From Ancylostoma caninum (taxonomy: Eukaryota; Nematoda; Chromadorea; Rhabditida; Ancylostomatidae): a stretch of DNA of 64,000 nucleotides. Position numbers and translations under genes: made by a program. Below, in pieces: positions 1 through 11,243 of the stretch. The notes beneath the pieces were generated by a model, which searched no databases, was not told the origin of the DNA, and was given only the letters and a program-made list of their open reading frames with translations. Position 1 is the stretch's first letter, and every line of letters starts with the position of its first letter. The DNA lies in NCBI GenBank assembly GCA_037903475.1, contig JBAJFG010000384.1:3115001-3179000 (forward strand). The letters run 5' to 3'.

Positions 1-450
1 GTTCCTGGCCCGGTACCTATTACCTTCCGAAAATTCGTGGACGATGTCGCGGGAAGCTCTCAGGAAGCTAGCTGGAATCTGTAGAGCTTCCGAAAGGAAT
101 GGCCGGAAGCTCACAAGGACACAGTCGGGATGAACTTCGGAACCTTGCAAATGTAAACAGACTGCTTACAATATCGCGCTCGAACTCCACGAAACTACCG
201 GGTATTTATCGGAATCTTCGGAACTTTCGTGCATACCACCCCTGTTCTCCCTTCAATGGAAACTCTTCCCCTACCGAGCGCCGACGCACCTCTGACATAG
301 CTCTAGGCTCGTTTCATGTCACCTTCTCCACCATCTGTGTGGGCGCAACCCCCATCCATGTCATCCCTCGTCCGCCTGGTTCCTAGTCTTCGTTATAAAA
401 CTGTCCTGCCCCTCTGTTTCCTTTTCTACTGTCATGTAATCATAGGCCTA
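1..450. other. Intergenic sequence, unclassified
   Basis: This is moderately GC-rich sequence with several short repeats of the word GGAAGCT and of TCCGAAA in the first 120 bases. One 95-codon open frame (99-386) shows no domain, signal peptide or splice context and reads as low-complexity S/T/R/P-rich chance translation. No gene, RNA or element end could be recognised. It may be the tail of a repeat that begins outside the window. Confidence 0.3.
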
Positions 451-539
451 TCTCACTCATTTCGACCGTGTTGAAAACAACTGTCGGCCATTAACATGTC
501 TGAACATGACAAATGTGGCCCAAAACACCTTTAAATCAA

Positions 540-640
540 GGTAAAGATCAAAATTAGCAACTTTTTTGTACATAACTCGATGCGCTGGGCAAAATGGTGC
601 CGGTAGTTTTTGTCGACAGTGGCTGGTTCTCCTGTATATA
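540..640 (-). repeat. Dispersed repeat, copy 1 (AGAACCAGCCAC family)
   Basis: Read on the minus strand, this stretch (AGAACCAGCCACTG, then ACAAAAACTACCGG, then GCGCAT.GAGTTATG) matches 21420-21530 on the plus strand with scattered substitutions. Both copies abut a TA microsatellite at the AGAACC end, so this is probably the terminus of an unclassified Tc1-like element that inserts into TA. Only the end is visible and no transposase was found. Confidence 0.5.
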
Positions 641-650
641 TATATATATA

Positions 651-1187
651 CAGGGGGGGCCATAAGTTATTGTACAACGTTTGCTGGCCCATTTCTCCGC
701 AGTAGTAAAATATTTTTTGCCGCACTAGGCACTGTTTAATAGAGCTGGATTTGCTCTATCTTTTGATCACAAAAACCTCCTGGATACTTCCAAGATAACG
801 AAAAAAGTTTATCGGAAACATTCATTGCAGACTTTCGGTGCCGCAAAATGCACTAACTCTGCCCGCAATTTCCGAGCAAAACAGCCACAAAAACAGTTTG
901 ATATTTTTAGAAAGAGCATTCTTTGCTCTTTAAGATGCATCTAGGCAGTACACCCCACTTTAGAGATTTGGTGGATTTTTCGTAAAAAATTTCCACATCA
1001 ACCCGCTTTTTTCAAAAACCTGTTCTAAGTCCAACTGCTCCAAAGCAAAACTCTCCCGGGAAACCGGGTTTTAACTGTAAGATACTTTGATCCCTGCTCT
1101 ATTCGGCAGCGAAAAGAGCAGGATAATCCATGTGTTGCTGGTGGAGAAATAAATGAGCAAACGTTGTACAATAACTTATGGCCCCCC

Positions 1188-1190
<3 letters not shown>
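651..1190. mobile_element. Tc1/mariner-like MITE in a TA microsatellite
   Basis: A 540-bp element is bounded by near-perfect terminal inverted repeats of about 35 bp, starting CAGGGGGGGCCATAAGTTAT at the left and mirrored at 1156-1190. Both ends abut (TA)n, consistent with TA target duplication. The interior has no transposase; it is AT-rich and contains only short frames. The terminus belongs with the CAGGGTGCG ends at 9059, 29353 and 37450, so it is probably a non-autonomous relative of a Tc1-type transposon. Confidence 0.75.
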
Positions 1191-1249
<59 letters not shown>

Positions 1250-1280
1250 GCACACACGCACGCACACGCACACACACACA
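1191..1280. repeat. (TA)n then (CA)n microsatellite
   Basis: Pure TA repeat runs to about 1248 and is followed by an imperfect CA/CGCA repeat to about 1280. Open frames of the form YIYIYIY on both strands come from this simple repeat. Confidence 0.95.
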
Positions 1281-2187
1281 GACATAAAATGCCAATTAAT
1301 ATTAACCATGATTATGCGCTTTTTATAGTCATAATCGCTCTGGAAATTTCTCTTATAACAAAGTTTATTGAGTCTCTTATTGTCATATTCACTGTAAAAA
1401 GGGCATTTATTGTTTGAACTGAACTGTCTCTTTCACAATTTGAGCGGACTTCCTACTCACAAAAGCATCTATTTCGGTTCCTGACACAGAATATGGCGTC
1501 TTTAACTCTGTATGTGCCCTAATAGCAATAGATTCCTACCTCAGAAATCGTTTTTGAGATTTTTATGGTGAGAAAATCAGTGTGAGCTGGCGTGAACGAT
1601 GATATACATGACAGGCCTCAAAAAGGGTGACCCTGTTTCTTAAGAGGCCATGTCTGAATCAAGAAAGCGGAAGCTTTTGCGAAATAGGGGTAGGGGATAA
1701 CCAGAGGCTTCCTTACAAATGCTGGCACATCAGCGCAACCCAGTTTTGTATTGGAGTTGTTATCTAGTATGTTCCCACTCTCACGCTGTTTTGTAGATGT
1801 GCAAGGGTTGTTTCCACAGCTGGTTTGATTGACAGCGATTTATGGAAGAACCTCGCACCTGAGAAGCGTGACAAATGGTTTCCAAACATCCCTTTTTTTG
1901 CATCATGAATCGCGATCATGGGCCCTTCGAGTGAAAAGTTTCACCTCATTTCCAAGTTTACGATCTGTAAAAAATTAGAGTTGCCGGAAGCCTGCCTGCT
2001 GTGACATGCACTGCTTGCGAAAATATCAAAATATTGTTTTTTTTTTCAACCCATTGTTTCAAGAATCTCGCACTCTGCGCAAGCTCTCTCCAAACTGTGG
2101 AAGAAGAGGATGGCGTCCCCTTCCCCCATCCATGGATCTTCTTCAGAGAAATATCTATCTTCTATCTGCCGTGAAATATAATGCAGG
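1281..2187. other. Intergenic sequence, nothing recognised
   Basis: AT-rich sequence with no open frame of note, no terminal repeats and no domain-like translation. It separates the TA-microsatellite element from the LTR element. Confidence 0.5.
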
Positions 2188-2192
2188 AAACG

Positions 2193-2830
2193 TGTCGCGC
2201 CGTGCGCGACTCTGCCCTGTGGCGGGGTCCCGCCGCGCAGGCCTGGCGCACGGTAGTTCCCACGCTGAGTCGCGTGCGGACGGCGCGGCGCGGCTGATTT
2301 TCGAAATCAGTCGCTGCCGTGCTGTCGCGCCGGACGGTTGGGTTCTACGGTGCTCCCGCGTCGCTCGTTCGATCCGTGTCGTTCGTGATGATACCATCTG
2401 GAGTAGCAGGTCCTCCTCCGGCATACCATCGCCGTGTCCCGTGAGCAATACCATTTCACCATGTTCTGCTACTGAGCTGGCCCCGATACCATTTCATTGT
2501 ACCTTATTATTGATCGTCGTGTATTGATGTCGTGTATATTCGCTACCATAAACCATCATCCATGTCGTGTTTGTTGTGTAGTAATATGTCGTTGTTCATA
2601 TCCTACTTGTTCAACACCATTGTGGGCGGGGCTGGGGTTGGGGGCGCAGCGTAGGGACTTTGTGAGGGAGACGGGAAGTGGGGAGCGGGATCCTAGGTTT
2701 CCGGCCGGGTACGTCTGTGGGGATAGGCCGCCATTAGGTTAGTAGGAGGCGCATTCTCCACGGACGCGGCCAGTCGTGCTCGGGGTCTAACCTGAGCCAC
2801 TGAACCGCCGACGGACCCTGGGGCACGAAA
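2193..2830 (+). repeat. 5' long terminal repeat
   Basis: Starts TGTCGCGCCG directly after AAACG and ends CACGAAA; the 3' copy ends CACGACA, so the canonical terminal CA has been lost here by one substitution. The first half is GC-rich, the second contains five TACCAT motifs (2392, 2424, 2449, 2487, 2544). Open frames inside it are not conserved proteins. Confidence 0.88.
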
Positions 2831-2831
2831 A

Positions 2832-2844
2832 TGGTGCATCGGCC
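2832..2844 (+). other. Primer binding site, tRNA-Gly(GCC)
   Basis: The 13 bases TGGTGCATCGGCC begin one base inside the 5' LTR. They are the reverse complement of GGCCGATGCA+CCA, the known 3' end of C. elegans tRNA-Gly(GCC). Pairing stops after the 13th base. tRNA-Gly priming is found in several LTR families, so it does not by itself assign the superfamily. Confidence 0.75.
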
Positions 2845-5209
2845 AGCTGGGTTCATCCTGGCACCGAACCCGGCGTTGCGCTTCCAGGGTGGAGTTTGCA
2901 TCAGCCTTCCAAACACCATAGGTAGGCCCTTGTACGCGCATCCGCTTAGGTTCTGGTTCGGGCACATTAGCGCTAGGGTTAGGCTTGCGTGGGTAAGAGT
3001 TCATGTGCGAGGGTCACGACTGGGGTTATTGCATCCCCCATGCAGAAGACTGAACCGGCGCTACCATTGGGACTGGTGGCAGCAGTTCTGGTGGTACAAT
3101 CTCCAAAGCGGAGTTGCACCGGCACTCCTGGGCCCACGCATTCGGGGATGTAGGCTCCTTAAGCGCCTTGCGATTGCTGCGGCTTGTGGATGGGGAAGCG
3201 GACGGTTGGGCTGGCTGGCAGTAGTGTGGTTTACTGTCGGCGCAGCACGCTGGTTGGATTCAGGCACCCACACGTCTGCAGGCCCATACAAACTGCACAT
3301 TCGCACGCGCCCAGACTGCTGATCTACCTATGGCTCTTACACGCGCAACAACCTCGCTCTGGTACTTGTGTGTTTGGCCTTAATCTCCGGGGGTGCTCGT
3401 ATATCCTTGTGGTACTTACTCGGGTGCGCACCGGTTTCCCACCTGAGTTCTCGCTCCCACCATTCTGTCTACCAAGCTGGCCACTACCATTCGCAGCAGC
3501 CCCTGCCCTCCCCACTAGTTGTTAGCTCCTGTAGGGTCATGTCGCGCATAAGCTACCATCATTCACGTACGCGTGGATACCGTTACAGTGCATTCGGCCG
3601 ATGTTCTGCACGGTAGAACTACACGGCATCAATATATCTGGTTCAACCAATTTCTACAACGACGTCGGCTCCTCGCAGATGGGAAGAAGGTAAGTTTGTG
3701 GGCTAGTTACCATCTTCACGGCTACCACCGGAGGATACCATCCTTTTACCATCTGGACGCCAACTACTGCCCATGAGGTTTACTCACGGATCGACTCATT
3801 GGAGACCCTCAATACCATCTGGAGACGCGATGAGGATACCACCTTCCACACCGAGGACAACCGGAACATGTCGGATTTACCATCTTCTTCGGCATTTTCG
3901 GCAGGATTCCAACTCCATCGGACAGCGACGACTGTGGAAGCCCGGGTTAACATCAGGATTGCGTCCTTTGAAGGCCCCTTCCTGCGAAGGGAAGGGACTC
4001 CTGGACAGCATCCGCCTGGAGCAAGATCGTTCTTCCACGAAATACCATTCTACTACCACTACCAGTGTGATTCTCCATGGATCATTGCGACCTTCGCTCT
4101 TTGGAGGATCACGACCCTTTACGGCCATCGACTGTGGACACCTTACCATCACGGGACATCTACCATGCCGTCAAGGCTGTTTGTAGGCATTATTACCATC
4201 TGCAGTTCATTCATCTTCCTTCGTTTAGGGATGGACGACACTTGCGTTGCCTGTTCCAGCTGTCGCTTGGGGATGTCTCGCATGGTCCATTTTTGCAATC
4301 TACAGTTCGATGGTCCAAGGATGCGAAAACACCGCTATGGTTTGTAGGACTCATCCGCATGGATCTGGAAGTCGAAAGGTTCAGGTAAGTTTTGCATCTT
4401 TGGAGTTCCTTGAAGGTCTTGATGAGTTTTCAGAGTTTTGAGGTGTTTTCCGTATCCTTGTGGGTTTCCTTAGTTCCGATTTCGTTTAGCCTAGTGCCGT
4501 TTGAGTTCCTTTAGCTGTCGTTTTCGTCCTTCCATTGTAGTAGCTGGTTCCGAAGGGATCTTGTGGCAGGAGACTCCTCTGGAATCGTCTTGTGGCAGAA
4601 GACTTTCAGCTCACTCCTTTTGGTCGTGCGATTACGGCAGTTTACCATCTTCACGACGCTCACTCGGCAGGATACCATCGGCTACGACTTCGGAACTTCC
4701 TACCATCCAGTAGACACGGACTTCCTTTGATTGGCTCCACCGACCCGTCATCACTACTCCGTGCTACTGCTACCATTCTTCTTAAAATATCATTTGCGTC
4801 GACCTGCACAACTATCATCATTTCCGATAGCATTTCAGCTTGGAAACATCGCTATGGATGGATGGATGTTCTTCCTTTATGACGCTGCGGGAAAGCGGAT
4901 TCACTCTGGAATACCTTCAATCCTCTACCATCTTTCAGGCGGACTAATTCGCTGTACTGGTCTTTTGGATGGTTCCCCAGGGCATCGTTTCAGCCGTCTA
5001 CACCATTTTGCTCGTGCCGGAACGCTTCACCTACCATCTTCAATACCATTTTTCTTCTTGTTGCAAGGCTTGAGCGACCTGGTGTATTCACAGGAGACTG
5101 TGGCCAGTGGAGATCAATGGCAATGCGACGAGTCGACACCAATCCCTCTTTTATGGGCAGCCAGACGGGTACCATTTTGCATTTTCTGCCGGACGGAGGT
5201 AAGTTTTCT

Positions 5210-6620
5210 TATTGTCTGACCTGCAGATTATGTTTCCTCCCAGTTTGTGCTGTTCCACCCCTTTATCGTTTCCTTTCGGTTCTCTTTGTTTTTCCTCCCT
5301 CCCTTTCCGTTTGACCCCCTTTCTTTCTTGCTTCTTTCTTTCCTATCGTAGTTAGTGCATGCCTCTCTCTATCAGCCTGCTAGTTTCTTCCCTTGTTTTT
5401 CTTCTTACTGTGGTACCGCCTGTGCAGTTCCCGTCACTTGGCTGTAGTAGTAGTTTCTTCCTCTCCTTCCTTATTATAGTTGGTGCACGCTTCTGTTTAC
5501 CGGCCTCCTTAGCTTCCTCCATCGTTTTCTACCCTTTTTTCTTTCCGTTTGCTCTGTTGTAATTAGTATTTTTCCTCTTTCTCCCTACTGTAGTTTCTGC
5601 ATGATTCTCCTTTTCTTTTTCCGTTGTAGTGCATGACTTCCCAACCGGTCTCGTAGTTCCTTCTGTCCCTTCCACTGTCCTTTCCTTCCTCCTTCTTTCT
5701 TCCCCCACTGTAGTTAGTCTATGTCCCTTTCTTCCTCCCCATTGTCTTTACTTTATTCCGTCTTTCTTCTTGCATCCCAGTTAGTCTAGTTTCCTTACTT
5801 CCTCTTCATAGTGCATGCTCTGCTCCTAATATTGGTCCTGCTAGTTTTTCCCTATTTCTCTCCTCTTGATTTTCCTTTCCTGTCGTAGTTAGTCCCTTGT
5901 AGTTTTTCCTTTTTAGTTCATTGTCCCTTTCCCTTTCACCATCCCCTTTTTTTCTTTTCCTTTTCTTCTCCCTCACTCATTGTTAGCTGGTTCCCTCCTT
6001 TCCTGTCCGTAGTGCATGTTCTGCTCCTAGTAACTACTGGTCTTGTTAGTTTTTCTTCCTTTCTTCCCTTCTTTTAGCTCTTCTCTCCCCTCGTAGTTAG
6101 TCCATTGTAGTTCTCCCTCTTCGGTTCATTGTTCTCCCTTCATCACCCGCTTCTCTTTTCTTTCTTCTTTCTTGTCAGTTAGCTTCTCTCCCTCCTTTCT
6201 GTCCGTAGTGCATGCCGAGCTCCTATCCTTTGGTTTAGTTAATTGGTTTTATTAGTTTCTTCCTTTCCCTTTCTTCCATCTCATTTGAGTTTTTCTCTTC
6301 CTGTTGTAGTTACTGTTTTTCTAATTTAGGTGTTCTTTCTTTCCACCCTCTTTCTTCACCCTTAGCTTCCTTTTCTACTACTTTCTTGTTTTTCTTTTAG
6401 ACTTCGTTACCCCCCCCCCATCTTAGCTACCCCCTTTTCTTTCTTCAATCCTTTGTTTTATCTAGATTTTCTTTCTCTTTTTCCTTCCCTTACTTCCTTC
6501 CACCTCTCATTTCCCTTCTTTACTCTGTAGCTTCTTTCTTGTAGTTTTTCTCCTTTTACCGCCCCTTCTCGCTCGCGCACGCTTCGATCCACTCTGCGTC
6601 GCCCACCCCTGTATAACACC
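5210..6620 (+). other. 1.4-kb pyrimidine-rich tract inside the LTR element
   Basis: The plus strand is dominated by C and T in CTT/TCC/TTTC blocks, with recurring short words such as GTAGTTAGT and GTGCATG. It has no coding potential and, unlike the rest of the element, no TACCAT motif (gap from 5170 to 6656). It starts just after a strong 5' splice-site-like sequence at 5197 (GAGGTAAGTTTT), so it could behave as an intron-like or polypyrimidine-protein-binding region in the element RNA. Confidence 0.7.
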
Positions 6621-7269
6621 CATTAACACCATTTTATTCATTCTTGTAGGCTCATTACCATCTTATCTACATCTACCACTTACATCTACCGCGTTGAGGT
6701 CGATTATCATACCCTAACTCTGGTCCTACCTTGTTCCCTTCACTATGAACCTTAATGCAGTAGCTGCGCTGTTCAACTACCATTTTTCATTACCATTTTA
6801 AAGTTGAATCTCAGTGTTCCTTGAATTGAAAACTTTCATTCAGGTAAACCCTCTCAGCTATGTCCACTATGGTTTCACGTGCTTTTCCGAACATCCCTCC
6901 ACACGGTATGTGCCAGTCTTTGGGTAACGATACCATTAACCTCACTACGCCAATAGATGCAGGTAAGTTTTGCTGAGCCTTCTTTTTACCCTGGTTGCAA
7001 TTGTCTTACCTAATAACGAAGCACTAGTTAGTTAGAACTAGTTTAGATTAGAATATTTTTACCTTTTTTCATTTTTGCCTTTCTTTTTCTTTATTCCTCC
7101 CTTGTTGCGGTACCCTCGACAGTTGCAGCCATACCATACCCACCATAGAATACCATAGCACTACGACGTCTGCGGCAACTCGACATTTGGAATTCACCAC
7201 CATCACAATTTCAGATTTTAGATCCAGATGCCCTTGTCGCGGTCGTCGTTAGCAGCATATCACACGACG

Positions 7270-7700
7270 TCAACTACCATCAACTACCATCTTGGTATGA
7301 CCCTCTCACGTGGGGATGGGACGAAAACATCATACCCCCCTCGTTTGGTTGTTGTACCCATACCATTTTCGGCTCGGGACCCTACCACCCTTCATGAACG
7401 CTCTCCGAGGATCAAGAAACATCAGATCCTCACTCTCACTCTGACCCGTCCTAGGTAAATTTTCCATCTTATTGTGCCTAGACACGTGTCATGTCGTTCA
7501 CAGTGTTCCAGCCAATCCACCATAGGTGGAAGTCATGTTGTTGTACGACCCTTCTTTTGTGGGCTTGGGACCGAAACACCATACCTCCCATTTTGCTTGA
7601 CTAACTCTTTTGGTTCGGGACTTACCCACCCTCGAAAATCAGTAGAGGACCAAGAAACACCGGTACCTCAACCTCGCCGCGGCTCACACTAGGTAAATTC
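7270..7700 (+). repeat. Diverged tandem duplication in LTR-element interior
   Basis: Two related blocks, about 7285-7460 and 7530-7700, share ordered words: a GGGA(C)CGAAA segment, CATACC.CCC, TTCGGGAC, CCACCCT, GA.CAAGAAACA and a final CTAGGTAAATT. The pattern ends in a 5' splice-site-like sequence in both copies. Just downstream the word TCGAGCCGCTG occurs four times (about 7726-7850). This looks like old internal amplification within the element. Confidence 0.55.
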
Positions 7701-8255
7701 CATCAAACCATGTGTTCAGGTCGTGTCGAGCCGCTGCCAGCCATTTCCGACTCATTCCACCAATGTCGAGCCGCTGTCAGCCATCACTCCCGAACAACTC
7801 CACCAGTCCGTAGTGTCGAGCCGCTGAACTTCGTCCATCCTCGAGCCGCTGTACTGCCACGTCGTCACTCGAACACCTTCCCGTCGACAGTCAACGCCTT
7901 CGATCATGCCACGCCGTTCACCGTCGCTCGACCTTCCACGCCATCCTCAGTCAAGCAAGTCGTACAGTCCAATTCACTTCCACCGTCAACGTCCGTCGCC
8001 AGCTTCCATTCCTTGTGATACCTACGATCAGGAGACCCTTGCCTCCGGGCAACCCTTACGTCGTACTGTAGGTTACCCAGTAAGTAAGCGTATGCGACGT
8101 CTAGTTAACCCATAGGCATTGTGTTCGCTCCTGTATATACCATCTAACTCGTAGGTTAACTTCCATTCTGCGAGCGGGTGACCTGCAAGTAGCTCAGCTA
8201 CATACCATTGATACTACCATTTATACTCTCGGCGACATTTTGCGGCGCCCCCCAG

Positions 8256-8893
8256 TGTCGCGCCGTGCGCGACTCTGCCCTATGGCGGGGTCCCGCCGCG
8301 CAGGCCTGGCGCACGGTAGTTCCCACGCTGAGTCGCGTGCGGACGGCGCGGCACGGCTGATTTTCGAAATCAGTCGCTGCCGTGCTGTCGCGCCGGACGG
8401 TTGGGTTCTACGGTGCTCCCGCGTCGCTCATTCGATCCGTGTCGTTCGTGATGATACCATCTGGATTAGCAGGTCCTCCTCCGGCATACCATCGCCGTGT
8501 CCCGTGAGCAATACCATTTCACCATGTTCTGCTACTGAGCTGGCCCCGATACCATTTCGTTGTACCTTATTGTTGATCGTCGTGTATTGATGTCGTGTAT
8601 ATTCGCTACCATAAACCATCATCCATATCGTGTTTGTTGTGTAGTAATATGTCGTTGTTCATATCCTACTTGTTCAACACCATTGTGGGCGGGGCTGGGG
8701 TTGGGGGCGCAGCGTAGGGACCTTGTGAGGGAGACGGGAAGTGGGGAGCGGGATCCTAGGTTTCCGGCCGGGTACGTCTGTGGGGATAGGCCGCCATTAG
8801 GTTAGTAGGAAGCGCATTCTCCACGGACGCGGCCAGTCGTGCTCGGGGTCTAACCTGAGCCACTGAACCGCCGACGGACCCTGGGGCACGACA
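8256..8893 (+). repeat. 3' long terminal repeat
   Basis: Direct repeat of 2193-2830 with about ten base differences, mostly transitions. Starts TGTCGCGCCG and ends GGCACGACA, followed by target duplication AAACG. Contains TACCAT at 8455, 8487, 8512, 8550 and 8607, the same relative positions as the 5' copy. Confidence 0.88.
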
Positions 8894-9057
8894 AAACGTA
8901 TATTCATTCCAAAGAGTTTTGTAAGAACGTTACCAGAGGTTTCTGGTGATTCGTAAAGAAGAAATCGTTCGTCAGCAAGTTTCCACTGTATGGACGAATG
9001 TGATTAGGCTGGGAAATCGTCTGCGAATTGCATTCAAAGTTTTTCTTTTCGTATTGT

Positions 9058-9985
9058 ACAGGGTGCGCCATAAGTTGTTGCACACCACATCTACACTACA
9101 GCAGCGGAATTCAACGTATAGGCATAACCTCTATGCCCACATTAAGCCAACCCAATAGCAACTTACTTATAAATAAAACTACTAATAGTAAATAACTCAT
9201 AAGATCGGGAATATGTCAACATCTGGTTTTGTAACAGCTCAAAGAATTTTGGGAGGCGCACCCACCGCGGCACGATGGTATTTCTTGTATGAATCCTTAC
9301 AAAGTTTTTCCTCAGATTTATGGTACTTGCTCAAACTTTGTATAATGTAGCTCACCCCTTATCAGCATTAGCATGCCACCGTCCATCGGATTCAGATTAG
9401 GGCTGAATAAGAGTCAGCACAGGATTTCCTCCGCGCACCACTCCAGAAGACGCAGCTGCTCCATGAGTAGGTTTCGAGTCTTCCTGAAATGTCACGTTTG
9501 GGCTGTTCGGTATGGATCTAATGTAGCAAGGTCTCTTCTCACCTTAAATGCTGTTCAAATAAGAGTGGTTGTGACATTGTTGTTGTGAATCACAAAAATC
9601 TAGAAAAGTTTGCTCTGACCAGCATCTTTTCAAAAACATAATGAAATTCTTGAAGGAGGAGTTGAAACGGAATCCCGTTCTCACCCCAGAATTCCTCAAG
9701 GCTTTTTACATCTACCTCATTCTTCCAATGAAAATAGAACAGAAATCCTGAAATGTGGCTCCTGTTCTGAGATGACATCGCTGCTCCGTGACGCGATGGG
9801 TGCGCCTCCCACTCGACTTTGAGCTGTTACAAAAGCAGATGACGACGTATTCCCGATCTGATAGGTTATGTGAGTTACTATTCAGTTGATTTAGTGCGGC
9901 CACAGAGGTCATACCATTGCATCGAATTCCGCGAAAGCGCGGGTGTGTCCTGCACGAACAGGACTTGTTAGACCATAACTTCGGA
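9058..9985. mobile_element. Degenerate fold-back element with CAGGGTGCG end
   Basis: The left part (9058-9275) and right part (about 9786-9980) are inverted copies of each other with many substitutions. Matching blocks are AGATCGGGAATA, TTTTGTAACAGCTCAAAG and GGGAGGCGCACCCA. The left tip CAGGGTGCGCCATAAGTTGT resembles the Tc1-type ends elsewhere in this window. The about 510-bp loop has no recognisable transposase. It is probably a decayed Tc1/mariner-related fold-back. Confidence 0.55.
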
Positions 9986-11243
9986 ATGTCCTTACTATGC
10001 TGAAGAAGGCATAACAAATCGTGGTGCTCTTTCAAAATGGCTGTTTACAGCTACATTTTCATGTCGATAGTACATATCTCTGACTTGCAAAAGCGATGCC
10101 TTTATTTGTGAGTGCTCTCGTTTGTTTTTTCTGAATAATTCCCCCTGGAAGACAAGATACCAACAAAATGTGCCCCACTGCATTTGCTGATTAGATGATC
10201 AGCCAATGTGATCATCGGACGCTGAATTGTGAGGTTTTCTAAGATGATTGATGGGAAGACAAATAGAGTCATGTAGGCTATGAAAACCTCGTACGATAAG
10301 ATTGCGTTGCGCCGTAAAAATACAGCGAAAAAAATTTCTGGTCATTATTTAACAGCGCGGACATCTAAGTTGATACAAATTCTGGAAAAAATCTTAACAC
10401 CACGCGATGTACGAGCAGTATTGTCTTTTTGCAATTGTACTGTAGCATCCATCATGTAACCTCCACATTTGTTCATACCTCATTGTTTCTTCGTTCCTAT
10501 AGCTGTAGGTCGAGTGAGGTAGAAATGGAGACATCTGGGGTCTAATACAACATTCTATCACTTGACTCAACACATTCGTCGCATTCACTTGGACCCGACA
10601 CATAGCAGTTTCATCGCAGCAGAGCTTCACTTTTGTTCTTTTTGCTAACTGAGGCACGTATAGGAAATACAACTTAATTAGTGAGGGACACGACGTCAAA
10701 GCTACGATGGCGTTCGCACTACTGAGCCACAGTGCACCAATCGTGCATCATTTGACCTGTCGGGTGACGTCTTCTCCACAACTGGGTGCGACGCCATGAG
10801 GCCAGAATTCTTACCCATTCCTGGCTACAACCTGTAACTTCGTTTCACCTACACAGATGCTGTTCCCACCCCAATTTTCAGGGCTGTTCTGTGTTAGTGA
10901 AAAGAGAGAGAGACGAGCCCATTGCCTCAAATCGAGACATGTAGCAGACCATGAATACCTCCCAGGTAAACGCCCTCCTCGTGGCATTTAAATGCAACAC
11001 CCCCATGAAATTTCTTGTGATGGGATGACGCCGCATTCCGCACCTGGTGAGAGAGGCTGACCTCATATGCAGCGGTGAATTTGCGCTAAACACTTGAAAA
11101 ATCCGGAAATTTGGAGTGCTGCATTCCTTCCGTTCGAATTCACGTGTTCACCTGGGCCTGGATGCAAGTTAGATGTGTGTGTTGACTCGCGTGTTAACGA
11201 TGGGTGAATTTGTGCGGTGTTAAGACTTTTACTCTGAATAGTC

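Larger units (their letters stand above)
2193..8893 (+). mobile_element. Complete non-autonomous LTR retrotransposon (LARD-like)
   Basis: Two 638-bp direct repeats (2193-2830 and 8256-8893) differ by about ten substitutions and no indels by eye. The outer ends are TG...ACA, flanked by a 5-bp target duplication AAACG at 2188-2192 and 8894-8898. Next to the left LTR, 2832-2844 reads TGGTGCATCGGCC, complementary to the 3' end of nematode tRNA-Gly(GCC), which fixes the plus orientation. The 5.4-kb interior has no gag, protease, reverse transcriptase or integrase in any frame. Long non-coding interior plus intact ends defines a LARD-type element mobilised in trans. No clear polypurine tract precedes the right LTR; 8242-8255 is C-rich instead. 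The small LTR divergence implies fairly recent insertion. It carries 42 TACCAT hexamers, all on the plus strand. Confidence 0.88.

Noticed and set aside
2006..2527. 173-codon frame and its partner at 8240-8590
   Set aside because: Lies across the LTRs and is conserved only because the LTRs are duplicates; minus-strand frames are equally open.
3773..4347. 137- and 182-codon frames inside the LTR element as gag remnants
   Set aside because: No zinc knuckle, protease or other gag/pol motif. The amino-acid pattern follows the TACCAT-rich repeats, and overlapping frames are equally open.
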